Of a stretch of DNA of 64,000 nucleotides, positions 13,365-25,144 are shown one piece after another (the stretch's first letter is position 1; each line of letters starts with the position of its first letter). Below the pieces are notes generated by a model, which saw only the letters and a program-made list of their open reading frames with translations, made no database searches and was not told the DNA's origin. Position numbers and translations under genes: made by a program. The stretch is from Rhinopithecus roxellana (lineage: Eukaryota > Chordata > Mammalia > Primates > Cercopithecidae), in the NCBI RefSeq assembly GCF_007565055.1, contig NC_044558.1, positions 126,034,235-126,098,234 of the forward strand. The letters run 5' to 3'.

Positions 13365-13560
13365 TTATAAACACAGACTTTGGAGCTCACTTAAACCTGT
13401 ACCATTTATTGTCTCTATGACTTTGGATCAAGTGCCTGAGTTTCCTCAAGTGTAAAATGGAGATAATACAAATTTCATAGATTTGCTATGATGATTGAAT
13501 GGGTTACTGTACATAAAGCTCTTAGCCTGGCACACAGTCGAAGCTACAGAAATATTAAGC
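13365..13560 (+). repeat. MIR element
   Basis: The MIR core is clear: GACTTTGGATCAAGTGCCTG, GTTTCCTCAAGTGTAAAATG, GAGATAATACAAATTTCATA and GCTCTTAGCCTGGCACACAG. It is in + orientation. Confidence 0.85.
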
Positions 13561-15085
13561 GTCTCTACTCCGACTACAACATTGACTACTGAGTGTCAAT
13601 TCCTAGTGGTGTGAATTTTCACTGGGTTCTGAGCTCTGGCATGTTTTGATGGATACTTTAGTTACTAATCTTGCACAAGAGGTCGAGGGGGAAATATCTT
13701 CAGTCAGTTCAAGTGGCAATTGTACTTTTACTATTTAGGCAGTCAATCACAAATTTATGCTAATTTTCTACCTTTGAATTAAAACTTCTCTGATTAAATA
13801 CATTGGATGTCTACTTAACAATTCTTCTACTCTGTAATTCAAATATAATGTTCATTGTGCCTCAAAACATCATCAGCATTTTTAGCACCTTTATACCAAA
13901 CATCTTTTTATTATGAAATGCAATTTACTTCAGTCTTACTCAGAATTAACTCATACTATCTCTAACTCACATCTCCCAGTTATTGTAATCAAGATATTAT
14001 AAGTGATTTTTATTATATTACCATTTCAATGGTAAAAATCATCCTTTTCAATGTCAGAAATCCATATTATTAACAATAAAATTAATATCACCTCATATAA
14101 TGTATAAATTACTCAAATAAATGTAGAAAGCTTTGAAAAGTTATATATTTAAAAATTATACTGATCAGGTATAACTGCACTGCTCAGGTATAATTTTCAA
14201 ATATTAGGGAAGATTAGAAAGTTAGGATTGACTATCTGATGACCATTGACAAATTCTTTGTTATTAATAAATTGGTCTCTAAATTCCCCCAGATAACATA
14301 CAACCAGAGATTATAAGGGAAATATTAGTAAAACTATAAATTATGTTTAATCCTTGGGCAGTAAACAATAAATTTTTAATTTAAAAAACTAAAATTCTCA
14401 TTTTAATGATGTTGCGATACAACTCAAAAGAAAAATTAAGGTTACTGTTGTTATTATATAAATGTTTAATGTGCACATTATGGAGTAAGCATTGGCTTAT
14501 GCCCCTTGGGGATATAGGGGTAAAAAGTAAGCCCTGAGATAGATTGTAATCCCCTAAACAAATTGAGACATATAAAATAATTACAATGTAAATATTCCAT
14601 GATAAGGGCTGTGCTAGGAGAGTTCAAGGAGAGATGACCACACAAACTATTTTGCATTTTAATTAAGCTTTGAAGAAAGGTAGAAGTTCAATAGACAAAA
14701 ATGGTTAACAAGATCGTTTTAATTACAAGGAATAATATGAGAAACTACCAGAAAGAAATAGTAGAGCCTGTTTGTAGAACTAAACATATGAATGAAAGTA
14801 CAGAATAAAAGTGGGAAATAAAACAGTAATGAGAAGTTACAATACAAGGCTGACAAATTTAGACCTTTTTTATAAGCAATGGAAATCTGTGAAAGGCATT
14901 TTGATCAAAAAATAATTTTATAAAATTTATTGTCTGAAACTTACATTGGTAATGGTATACAAATAGATTTGGATTCTGTGCAGGGAGTGGGAGGAGTGAG
15001 AGAATATCCTAGTAGTTTAGACAAAACGTTTATATGAGTTTGAATTAGGTGCTATGGGATGAGAAAAAAGAGATTAGTACAAATT
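13561..15085. other. PIK3C2G: Intron 1, no recognised feature
   Basis: AT-rich intron DNA. I see no gene, structured RNA or clear repeat. Confidence 0.5.
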
Positions 15086-15295
15086 AACCACTTACTATGT
15101 CACAACTTTTGAATTTTATCAGTTAATCATCTCAACCACCCATCTCAAAAAGTAACTATTATTTCCATTTTATATAAAATTGATTAATTTAGTCATGATG
15201 ACAAAGTCATGAAGAGTAGTGCTGGGCCTTGAACCTCAGGTTCACTGATTTCTAAAGGCCACACTTTTAATCTCTGTGACCTCTAATACTTCAAG
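15086..15295 (+). repeat. MIR element (diverged)
   Basis: CCACTTACTATGTCAC..., ATTATTTCCATTTTATA and AGTGCTGGGCCTTGAACC match the 3' half of MIR, where the consensus has a Pol III-derived part and a 'remove if not basic' style spacer. Divergence is high but the order is right. Confidence 0.6.
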
Positions 15296-15611
15296 CTCAT
15301 TATAATGAATGCTAAGGAGAAAATTGGAACCAAAAATGACACTGAGGTTTTAAGCTTAAGTTGTTGAGAAAATAATGGTATCAATCAAAACAAAATATGA
15401 AATGTTAGAAGAAGAGTTAAAGATTAGACACAAATCCCATCTCTATCTAATCAACTCCACCTCCTGAAGAGCATTAAGATTCTTCAACATTATCTGAAGA
15501 ATGTTTATTCTACTTATTATTTATTAGTCCTGTTTTAGTTTTTAAATGTTTGATTGCTCCTGTGCTGAGCTCTTTCCAACTGAACTCACTGAAATTCTAC
15601 TCTTTTATCAG

Positions 15612-15706
15612 GTGAGAAGTTTCCAGACAAGAAGCCTAAGGTGCAGTTAGTCATATCCTACGAGGATGTGAAGCTGACCATACTAGTGAAACACATGAAA
15701 AACATT
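15612..15706 (+). CDS. PIK3C2G: PIK3C2G exon: start of C-terminal C2 domain
   Basis: This 95-nt exon has acceptor TTTTATCAG and donor GTAAGT. Its first two bases complete the glycine begun at 290, and 31 further codons follow (EKFPDKKPKVQ... to ...KHMKNI), ending in phase 0. The stretch KVQLVISYEDVKLTILVKHMKNI is the first beta hairpin of a C2 domain, with the usual pattern of a basic, hydrophobic strand pair. The exon starts with GTGAG right after the AG acceptor, so the acceptor is directly followed by a donor-like sequence; see findings. Skipping this exon would shift the frame, since 95 is not a multiple of three. Confidence 0.9.
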
Positions 15707-16935
15707 GTAAGTTTATTATGTATAATAAGAAACAAGTAAGCCTACATTCAGAAGTCACTTACCTCCTTTGGGCAATTAGTGTCAACATTAGTTAGAGGAA
15801 CGGGTATCTCGGCCAAGTTTAAGTAAGGAACAATGAGCCAATTACAATATTTTTGCCTCAGGATGACTGTGATCCTTGGGGTAAAGACTCTAAAATATTT
15901 CACAAGGAAAGTCCTAGAATGAACGTTAAACTTCATTCAAAATGTCAGGAAAAAAACTAGGGAAAAGGCTCTGAAATAACCGGATTAGCTGGAGGATCGA
16001 AGGGTAAAAGAAAAAAGGCTGGGTCTCAATAATTTCCAACTATCTCAACATGCTGAACTTGGTGGAGAATTCACTCCATCTCTTTGCATCACGCCAGTAC
16101 CTTCCCTGAAACCAAGAACTCTTAGGGTTCTCTCCCAAACTCCCATTGTACATTGACTTTATAGCATCATACAGTTATATTGTGATGTAATTCCTTCTGC
16201 GTGTTTCTTTCTCCTCAAAAAATAATAGTGTTTTGAGAGCGGAAACCCCATCTTTGTTTCCGTGTCCCCATCCCAGAACCTAAAATAAAATCTGTAGTTA
16301 GCCTCCAAAGAAAACTGAAAGTTCCACTCTCTATTACATGCCACTTAAGGATGGCGCAAGTCAGAGGCATTGATGGTAACTGGACCATATCATTAAGAAA
16401 GAGAGGAAGCTTTCTGTGTCACAGGTTAAGTGACTAATGACCTGAGTTGGGGTGTAGCAAACATAGAAGGAAAACACTAAACCTCACCAACTATTTTAAT
16501 CTTCCTTGAGCCTAGACAAAACGGGTTCTCCACATGGTAAAAACTTCCCAGGAGACTATGTCAGATGTGGAGAAAGTCAGTAACACAATTTTTGCTCTCT
16601 TCTTTGTGCATATAAATCTCTGAGGATGCCTTTGGAAGATCTAAAAGAGCAAACTCTTCTCCATATGACACGCATCCATATTAAAACAATATTAAAACAT
16701 ATTAAAACCATAAATACTTGTTTGTTGAACAAATAATTGGCATAATTTGAAGAGAATACATTCATTACAAATTCATTATTATTCAGACATCCAAGAATGC
16801 TTGTTTGTAAACCTCTGGTGCTCACTATCAGCAATTTTTGTAGTATCTGGGCAAATATTTTAACATTTTCTGCAAATCTTTTACTAATTAAAACAATTAT
16901 TTTCCATTGTTTTTCACTAGATAATTACTTTAAAT
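15707..16935. other. PIK3C2G: Intron 2 start, no recognised feature
   Basis: Unique-looking intron sequence. The open stretches at 15748-15936, 16159-16344 and 16577-16834 on the - strand show no domain that I recognise. Confidence 0.5.
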
Positions 16936-16946
16936 GAGAATAGCAG

Positions 16947-17283
16947 GGTTTTTTTTTTGTTTGTTTGTTTGTTTGTTTGTTTGTTTGTTTGTTTGTTTTT
17001 TGAGACGGAGTCTCGCTCTGTCGCCCGGGCGGGAGTGCAGTGACCGGATCTCAGCTCACTGCAAGCTCCGCCTCCCGGGTTTACGCCATTCTCCTGCCTC
17101 AGGTTCCTGAGTAGCTGGGACTATAGGCGCCCGCCACCTCGCCGGGCTAGCTTTTTGTATTTTTTAGTAGAGACGGGGTTTCACCATGTTTGCCAGGATG
17201 GTCTGGATCTCCTGACCTCGTGATCCACCCGTCTCGGCCTCCCAAAGTGCTGGGATTACAGGCTTGAGCCACCGCGCCCGGCC
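16947..17283 (-). mobile_element. Young Alu of AluYR type, (CAAA)n tail
   Basis: Full-length antisense Alu. The tail on the + strand is a T run followed by about 11 TTTG units. The perfect 11-bp target-site duplication GAGAATAGCAG lies at 16936-16946 and 17284-17294. The body carries GGCTTGAGCCACCGCGCC, CCACCTCGCC and CGGATCTCAGCTC (GAGATCCGG on the sense strand), which I associate with Old World monkey AluYR subfamilies. Confidence 0.93.
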
Positions 17284-17294
17284 GAGAATAGCAG

Positions 17295-18049
17295 TTTTTT
17301 AAGAAACCCTTACATTGCAAAATGAAGATTCAGTTCAACATTATTTATGGCTCCATGCATGTTGATGGATTTTAAGCAACTATATAAACATATATGATAA
17401 AACAATACAATATTAAGAAGTATTGTTCATCAAATTAACAAAACTTATACATGTATTTCATATATGAAAGTAAGCCTTGAACACAGGCCTCTTAGAAATG
17501 ATAAATTTATTCCAGTAATGTTATCATTGCTCAAAACATTTTAGAGCATGCCTGATGAAATTGCTTTTAGACTGGGCATGTAAACCAAACAGTAAACTTG
17601 GTGATATTACTCAATGGTCACTCCTGATTTTTGATCAAAAGCGATATTAACCAACCTGGTCACCCATTTCATTCACCAGATGAATCACCAAATTACTTTT
17701 GACAGTTTTCAAAAATGCATTTTACACTCAGATGAAATTACAGTACCAATGAAGATCTTCAAAATCAATGTGATGCAAGCATGAAGCAGGGATAGGAGGA
17801 GTGAATGGGAAAGAGCAAGAGTTTAAGATTGAGAGTTTAAAATTGAGATTAAGTTATAGGTAAATAGAAAATGACCAAATGACCCTAAAAATAGTGGGAA
17901 AACACTTAGGGCCATGAGAACCTCTACATTACCAATGCTCTCAAAAAGAGCTATTAATGATGTAGTAATATTTGCTTCAGTCTGCCTTCTCAGTTTACTT
18001 ACTAGTTCCTCTCTTCTCTCTAATCTCTTAACATTGAAAGGTTTTATTT
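17295..18049. other. PIK3C2G: Intron 2, no recognised feature
   Basis: AT-rich unique-looking sequence. A 25-bp word at 17600-17624 recurs with two changes at 22318-22342; see findings. Confidence 0.5.
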
Positions 18050-19118
18050 TAGTGCCCTAAAATTCAATCCTAGACCTCTCCTCTTTTTCTACCTCTAGCC
18101 TCATGGCTTTAAACATTACTTACTTGTTTTTCTTTTCCAAATCTACAATTCCAGCTTGGAACTCTCATCTGAAATCCAGAGTTGTATGTACAACTGACTA
18201 TCAACAACCCTAGTATAAATATAATAGGTGTCTCAGACTCAATATGCACCAAACTTCTCATGACTGCCCCTCTAAACCTACATCATTTGCCACCTTTTTC
18301 ATCTCAGTAAATAGCACCTTCATTCTCTAGTTACTCAGGTTAAAACCTTAGAGTCATTTTGACTCCTCTCCTTCCCCAAAAGCTACATCCATTTTACCAG
18401 CAAATTCTGTTACTCTGATTTCAAAATAAATCCAGAACACATCAACTTTCTCCTCCACTGCTACCATTTTTGGTTCAAGTCACCAGCATCTCTTACTTGA
18501 ATTACTGCTGCAGTTTCTTAACAGTTGTCTCTGCTTCTGTCCTTCTTTATAATCTCTTTTTAATCTAGCAGCCAGAATGTTCCTTTGAGAATAGAAGTCA
18601 GATCCTGTCATTCCTCCCTTCATATCCCTTTGGGGAAGGAGTCTCCTATAACTTGTAACGAAAGTCAAGGTACTTGTTAATGACCTGTGAGACCCTATCA
18701 ATGTGCTCTCTTGACCTCTTAACCTCATCTCCTACCACAGACTCCCTCAGTCACTCCACGCCAGCCTCAGTGTCTTCTTTGCTGTTCCTTGAATAGGGCA
18801 GGCTTGTTGCTGCCCCAGGACTTTCGTATCTGCTACTCCATTTACCTAGAATGCTCTTCACAAGTTCATTGATCAATACTCACCATGGCTCACTCTCACA
18901 TGTCCTGAATGCTTGTATTTTACTGACACCTTTTCAGTAAAGTCCTATCTGATTCCCAAATGTAAAACTGCAACACTGCTCCCCTTTGTTGTCACTTTCA
19001 ATATTTCTTTTCTACTTTATTTTCTTTCCTCCCCTGTGCCACTGCTGTAACCCAAGGTGTATAGAATAGGGCCACGTATATAGTAGGTGCTCAGTAAAGC
19101 CTTGGTTAAATAAAAGAA
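18050..19118 (+). mobile_element. L2 LINE, 3' part
   Basis: A long L2 copy in + orientation. Typical words in order: TTAGAGTCATTTTGACTCCT, CAGCCAGAATGTTCCTTTGA, GTCAGATCCTGTCATTCCTC, CCTGTGAGACCCTATCAATG, GCTGTTCCTTGAATAGGGCA, and the ending TAGTAGGTGCTCAGTAAAG. The frame is decayed. Confidence 0.85.
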
Positions 19119-19633
19119 TGTCAACTTACTTCTCATGTGAACAACTAAGAATTAGGATGTTTTCATCTTCCAAAAATCATCACAGCAAAGTTATGCGTTG
19201 CATTTTCCACAGCTTCCTTTAAATGATTATTTTGTTTCTTCCGCTTAAAACAACTTTCTACTATAAATGACATAAAAATCCATCTATAAATTCTCAACAT
19301 ATTTTATTTGCTAATTTCAAGTTTTAGCTAATTGTTATTTATTTGTCAATCCTTTAGTATGTTCACATACCAAAATAATAGACTAAAATTGGACTTGATT
19401 TTATATTAATGTTAAAATGAATTATTATGCCTAGAGTTCTGTTATGTTTAATATTAAGTTTGATGAAAAGTATTGTTTATCTTTTATTAAATCTATGAAG
19501 CTTTGCTCTGAGAGTTACTTTCCTCCTGTGAGATCACAAGCTAAAATAAAATTGCTAAAATTCTTTCCCTTTCAAAGTATCACAATATGATTCACTCTAG
19601 CAAACAGAGACTGATGAAGTAGTGCAAGTATTT
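19119..19633. other. PIK3C2G: Intron 2, no recognised feature
   Basis: AT-rich DNA between the L2 and an AluY. I see no gene or repeat. Confidence 0.5.
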
Positions 19634-19648
19634 AAAAGCTTGTCCACG

Positions 19649-19928
19649 GCCGGGCGCGGTGGCTCACACCTGTAATCCCAGCACTTTGGGAGGCCAAGGC
19701 GGGTGGATCATGAGGTCAGGAGATCGAGACCATCCTGGCTACCACTGTGAAACCTCGTCTCTACTAAAAATACAAAAAAGTAGCTGGGCGTGGTGGCATG
19801 TGCCTGTAGTTCCAGCTGCTGGGGAGTCTGAGGCAGGAGAATGGCGTGAATCCGGGAGGCAGAACTTGCAGTGAGCTGAGATCGTGCCACTGCACTCCAG
19901 CCTGGGCGACAGAGCAATACTCAGTCTC

Positions 19929-19952
<24 letters not shown>
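19649..19952 (+). mobile_element. AluY element
   Basis: Full-length Alu beginning GGCCGGGCGCGGTGGCTCAC and ending in about 29 A. Target-site duplications AAAAGCTTGTCCACG (19634-19648) and AAAAGCTTGGCCACG (19953-19967) differ at one base. Confidence 0.95.
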
Positions 19953-19959
<7 letters not shown>

Positions 19960-20086
19960 TGGCCACGGTTTTTTAGAAACATAAAAAACAGTTAGATTTG
20001 AAATATTTTAAAAAACCCTCTCTAGCACTTTTCCATGTATCCTTCCTTAAAATGCTGTCTTCCATTGACTTCTACAACGTCTCTCC

Positions 20087-21342
20087 ATGCATTTTCTGCT
20101 GACTTCATGGATTTTTTTTTCTAGTCTGTGTAGTTTCTAGGCTGCTCTCTTCTCTTTGCTCCAGAATATTCACATTCCAGAAGGTGCTAAACATAACCAA
20201 TAGGATGAAACTCTCTTCTGATATTGAATCTACCCACACATTCTCAGGCTCTTAAAACAAGGAGCAAGAAATGTCAGGAATGATAGAAGACAACTCAAAT
20301 GTGGTACCATTCAATCCTTTCATAAGACACAAGATGGGAAAAATAGTTTCGATATGAAAATTAACACGAGAGAGAGAAGTAGAGTCAAACACAAGAACCC
20401 GCATACACACTAAAATTGTATTACTTTTAATTTTTTATTTAAAGTCTTCTTTTACATTTTTAATGTGTCTGAGTGTAACCTGGGGGTTCTTGTTTTTAAA
20501 ATACATTTTTCTGGGTGCCACTCCTAGTAATTTTGATTCTGTAAGTATAGATTGGGCTGTCTGCATCTGCGCAAGACAGGCATCTCTTGCTCCCATGGCT
20601 TCCTCTACCATCTCTTTCATTTCTAGACTTGTTTTTGTCTCTCCTGCTGCAGAATATGAGCATTCCAGAAGGCTCTCTGGTGCAAATGGTTCATAGACCT
20701 CTTTGAAAAAATAACACAAGTGGCTAGTACCCTAATGTCACAAATGGCACTCTACACACAATGTGGTGAGCTCGGTACCTGGCACCAAGTAAATTGCGGT
20801 GCCTTTGAAGTAGAACAGAGACAACACTTAGACTTGGTAAGGATAACAGTTGAGGGTTGTGAAAATAAAGCACAGACTATGGCAATGTTTGACATATAAA
20901 AACATCAATGTTCTGCATATCCTTCTAAAATTAGCTTGGCTGGGTCCCCGATAGTCTTAATTTTTTGTTGTTTTTAAAATCTCGATACTTAAAGGAAATT
21001 TGTCTTTGTTTCAACCTAGATGCACTTCAACCTAAATAAATGTCAGTTCTTAATATTAAGGATGATTTCCGAATGACAATTATCTTATCAAATGCATTTT
21101 CTTTCATCCATGAATAAAAATTGTTCTTCCTGAGTTGGCCAATTTTGACATTGATCTACCATTTCAAAGAATAAGATACAAAGCAAAGGATAGTGAAGAG
21201 TACCTGTCCAAATCTGGATAGTCTATTGTGTTTCATGACTTTTTTTGCCAAAGAAACATTGACCCTCAAAGAGAGAAGAGAACAGCCTAGAAACTATACA
21301 GACTAGAAAAAAAATCCATGAAGTCAGCAGAAAATGCATTAT
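20087..21342. repeat. Unclassified 1.25-kb unit with 70-bp inverted arms
   Basis: The left arm (about 20087-20158) and the right arm (about 21267-21342) are inverse complements with about 94% identity. Shared words, read on the + strand of the right arm, include CAGCCTAGAAACTA, CAGACTAGAAAAAAAA and ATCCATGAAGTCAGCAGAAA. The space between the arms is about 1.1 kb. A direct 26-bp similarity also exists between 20161 and 20647 (CAGAATAT...CATTCCAGAAGG). It may be a non-autonomous DNA transposon or an inverted duplication. Outer flanks CATGCATT and AATGCATT could be an 8-bp target duplication, but the arm end is itself close to palindromic. Confidence 0.6.
20435..20719 (-). other. 94-codon open frame inside the inverted-repeat unit, unknown
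   Basis: An open frame on the - strand runs from 20719 (no ATG at this end; TTG) to a TAA. It encodes a peptide that includes KTSLEMKEMVEEAMGARDAC and a basic end (KMYFKNKNPQVTLRHIKNVK). On the - strand a TTTTTTCAAAG acceptor-like site precedes it, and an AATAAA lies straight after the stop. I recognise no domain. Options are a fragment of a DNA transposon protein, part of a processed pseudogene, or a chance frame in decayed sequence. Nothing shows that it is expressed. Confidence 0.25.
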
Positions 21343-22029
21343 TTTTTTAAATGAAATAAACCATTAATTGTTCTAAAATCTGTTATCACTGACCTCTTTC
21401 TAATAGCCAGCAAACACCTTTAACCAGCCCTTCCTTTTTGAACATTTGGTTACCAGCTTTTTCATGAAACTTCACTGGACATTGGCACCAAGCAAACTGT
21501 GTCTGCACATTCTCTGAACCATCTGGACAGCACTGTTTCTGAGGCTTCCTTGGCTCTTGTAAATTTAAGATAGATGGATGTATAGTGGTTTAATAAATGT
21601 TGGCTTTACCCTTGCTCTTAAATGTGAAGATTTTCCAGTATTCAGGGTTTTAACTTTTGAAACTAATTTCCTAAGAAATTTTATCCAGTCTTGAAACTTC
21701 AAAGATAATATGAATTACTACTAAATTTATATCTTTACATTCAATCTTTCTCTGACCTTCATTTACATATTTCCAACTGCCCAATATCTTACCATCTCTT
21801 TAAACCAAACAGTTATACAATATGGTCCTCTGCTTACCAACGAAACCATCTTTCATTCTGAATTACGTATTTCTATAAATTGTTGCACCATCATCAAGTA
21901 ATTCTTGATCAAAACTTCTCTATAATTAATTTTCTTTTATTATTTCAATACTTTTTAGGGAACGGGTGCTTTTTGGCTGCATAGAAAAGTTCCTTAGTGT
22001 TGATTTCTGAGATTTTGGTGCTCTCATCA
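21343..22029. other. PIK3C2G: Intron 2, no recognised feature
   Basis: Unique-looking, moderately AT-rich sequence. I see no gene or repeat consensus. Confidence 0.5.
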
Positions 22030-22577
22030 CCCAAGCAGTGTACACTGTACCCAACGTGTAGTCTTTTATTTCTCACACACTTCCCACCCTTCCCCCTAAG
22101 TCCCTAAAGTTCATTATATCATTCTTATTCCTCTGCATCTTCATAGCTTAGCTCTCACCTATACATGAGAACATAAAATGTTTAGTTTTCCATTCCTGAG
22201 TTGCTTCACTTAGAATAATGATCTCCAGCTCCATGTAGGTTTCTGCCAGTGCCATTATTTCATTCATTTTTATGGCTGAGTAGCATTCCATGGTGTGTGT
22301 GTATATATATATATCATGGTGGTATTACTCAATGGTCACACCCAAATGTGATATATATTTTTTAGGTAAATATATATATCACATTTTTTTTCACTTGTTG
22401 GTTGATGGGCATCTAGGCTGGTTCCATATTTTTGCAATTGCAAATTGTTCTGCAATAAACATACATGTGCAAGTGTCTTTCATATAATGACTTCTTTTCC
22501 TCTGGGTAGATGCCCAGTAGTGAGATTGCTGGATGAAATGGTAGTTCTACTTTTATTCTATATTTCAATTGATTCTT
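22030..22577 (-). mobile_element. L1 3' end, antisense
   Basis: Antisense L1 sequence containing ATGTTTAGTTTTCCATTCCTG, CTCCAGCTCCATGTAGG, ATGGCTGAGTAGCATTCCAT and CTGGATGAAATGGTAGTTC. These are complements of the ORF2 end and 3'UTR. It is interrupted by an extra segment of about 65 bp at about 22316-22379 and cut by an Alu at 22578. Confidence 0.8.
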
Positions 22578-22868
22578 TTTTTTTTTTTTTTTTGAGACGG
22601 ACTCTCGCTCTGTTGCCCAGGCTGGAGTGCAGTGGCGTCATCTAGGCTCACTGCAAGCTCCTCCGGGGCCAAGCCATTCTGCCTCAGCCTCCAGAATAGC
22701 TGGGACTACAAGCGCCCAACACCACGCCTGGCTAAATTTTTGTATTTTTAGTAGTGACGGGGTTTCACCGTGTTAGCCAGGATGGTTTTGATCTCCTGAC
22801 CTCGTGATCCGCCCGCCTCCGCCTCCCAAAGTGCTGGAATTACAGGCGTAAGCCACTCGGCCCAGCCT
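22578..22868 (-). mobile_element. Alu element, antisense (AluS/Y)
   Basis: T run, then GAGACGGACTCTCGCTCTG and the rest of a full dimeric Alu with several point changes and a small deletion near 22660. It lies between TCAATTGATTC and TCAATTCCTTC, which may be a decayed target duplication. Confidence 0.88.
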
Positions 22869-25140
22869 CAATTCCTTCTTTTACCCATATATATAATCAT
22901 CAACAAATCTTTTTAGTTTCTTTTAGATTACTTTTATTATTCTCAAAATCCTATTCAACATTCTCTATTGATTCATCTATGGGTTACTTTGATTGGCTGC
23001 TATGGTATTCCTTTCCTTGTTTTCTTCTCTTAATTCTCTCCTGCACAAAACATTCTAAGACTGCATTTTACTATATCTATAAAAAATTTTAACAGAGTCT
23101 CTGTAAATTTGATATTTCTTAGCTTAAAACCTTATAGTACTATACAATCTAGCTATAACCTACCTCTAATATTCACCTCTCAACACAAAATTTGTTTTCT
23201 ATCTAGATGGATCATTCATTGTTAACTAAACACATACCACTCATTCTATCTGACTAGGTCATATATCTATTTACCGTCTATTTACTTTTACATCCGGTGT
23301 AATCTTCTAGGCTTAGGTCAAATCACTCACCCTCCCTGAAGTTCCTGGGTCACTCCCGTTCCTAGTGACCTTTCTCTTTGGAAACTTTACTATATATACC
23401 ATCTATTTGATATTCACTGCCTTATCTCAGCCCTTCAAATTTGTATTATCTTAATTTATCCTGCACTTTCAATTGTATTGAGAATTCGCTTAGTATGAAA
23501 AGCTATGGAAAATGTATTTTGAATACAGTGGTTAGCACAATACTATGCCCTTAACACACAGTTGTTAAATAAGTGAATGTTTGCTTAAGTGTACATCATG
23601 TGAAAAATATCCACAATCCAGAGAAGTTTGAGCTCTATTTATAAATCAATAGCTTTTATCTGTGAATTCAACTACCTATAATACTTGACACTAAACTAAG
23701 GATGGTCAAGTGTCAAATATTTGATCTTAACATCCGTCTCACTTAAAAATAAAGTGAATTCTTGTTGAGGGCTCTTTTTTTTTTAATGTTCAAAAACCCT
23801 GAACACTTTCCTTCTCTCCAGATGGCATAGCCATCAATGGATAGGTCACCACATGACTAAAATTTCATTTATTCTCTCTCTGTTCTTTTCTGACAGGCTT
23901 GTACCCTAATCTCTGCCCTTTCTCCAGATCTCCCTCAATTTTACATTCTGACCTAAAAAAGTTCTAACCTACAAAAGAAGCAATAAAGAACTTTAAAGAT
24001 TGATGAATAAGTACAGACTTAAAGAGAATAGCAGAAAGCTGAAAGTGTATGTTTTATAAAATTGTTTTAAAAGAGTCATTTCATTAGAGCTGTATTTTGA
24101 ATATGCAAAAAATACAAAATGGATTAAATAATTTCCAGAGATTTAAAAAATTTTATTTTTATCCAGTAGTTAAAATACCTTTTATTAAAAGCAAATATTA
24201 AAATGTAAACCCTGGGAGTCATGCAATTCCTGAGTTAAAACTCTAATCTAAGGCAGATAGGCCTTCATTTTGCCAAAAACATTCAAGTCCTTTTATCTCA
24301 TCCCTTTAGCTTACTGAGTGGCAGAATCTTCTTTCTCCTGCTTTATGCATTCTGTTTTCCTTCAGGGGAGATTTTTGCTATCTGAGGAAGCAGTCTACCT
24401 GTACTGACCACCTATTTCAGTTATTTGTCCTTCTAAAAATTTGTAAGTGTGCATACAGAGAGATTACCTCAAAAAAAGTGTCACGTATCATTCAACTCAT
24501 TGGAATCCTGCAAATAAACACGTGATACATTCCTTCCTTGCTGTGTGACTTATATATGAACTATAGACTCTCTGACTTTTCCAGGTTTTTTGTCTTCAGT
24601 TTCACTTGCTTTCTATGAATATTATGAAAAGCTATTTTTCCTATACAATGTATGCCAAGAACTGTCACTTTTATATACGTTTCACCAAAAGAGAGAAAAT
24701 TTTGTTCGCATAGTAACAAAATAGTAAACTGAAATTTAGCAAGTTTAAATATTTTTCCAAGATCTCATAACTAAGGGCTGAGATTTAAAGCCTTCACAAT
24801 TATGAGCCCTTGTTTTTGATTCTAGATTGTATTATAGCATTAGCAGTCTATTTTTCTACTATGTACCTCTAGGCTATACGTGTTCCTGCCAGACACTGCC
24901 CAGAAAGACTCTTCAAATGTTTGCCTGGCTCATTAAAAACAATTTCCAGCCAGAGACCTGAGCATCTTCTTCTGTATCCATGAAATATCCCCAAGGATAG
25001 TGGCTACATTGTCCTTGGCACACCCTCTATAGTGGAGGCATTACCTAGCTAAATGAAAGAGGATAAAGAGCAAAAGACACTAGGTGTAATATGAAACCTT
25101 TGATGGGCTGATTATAATAGGCTTTTATATATGTGCTGAG
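22869..25140. other. PIK3C2G: Intron 2, no firm feature
   Basis: AT-rich DNA. The part 23270-23580 has a loose L2-like 3' feel (TTAGCACAATACTATG, then TTGTTAAATAAGTGAATG) but is too diverged for a firm call. No gene is visible. Confidence 0.45.
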
Positions 25141-25144
25141 AATT

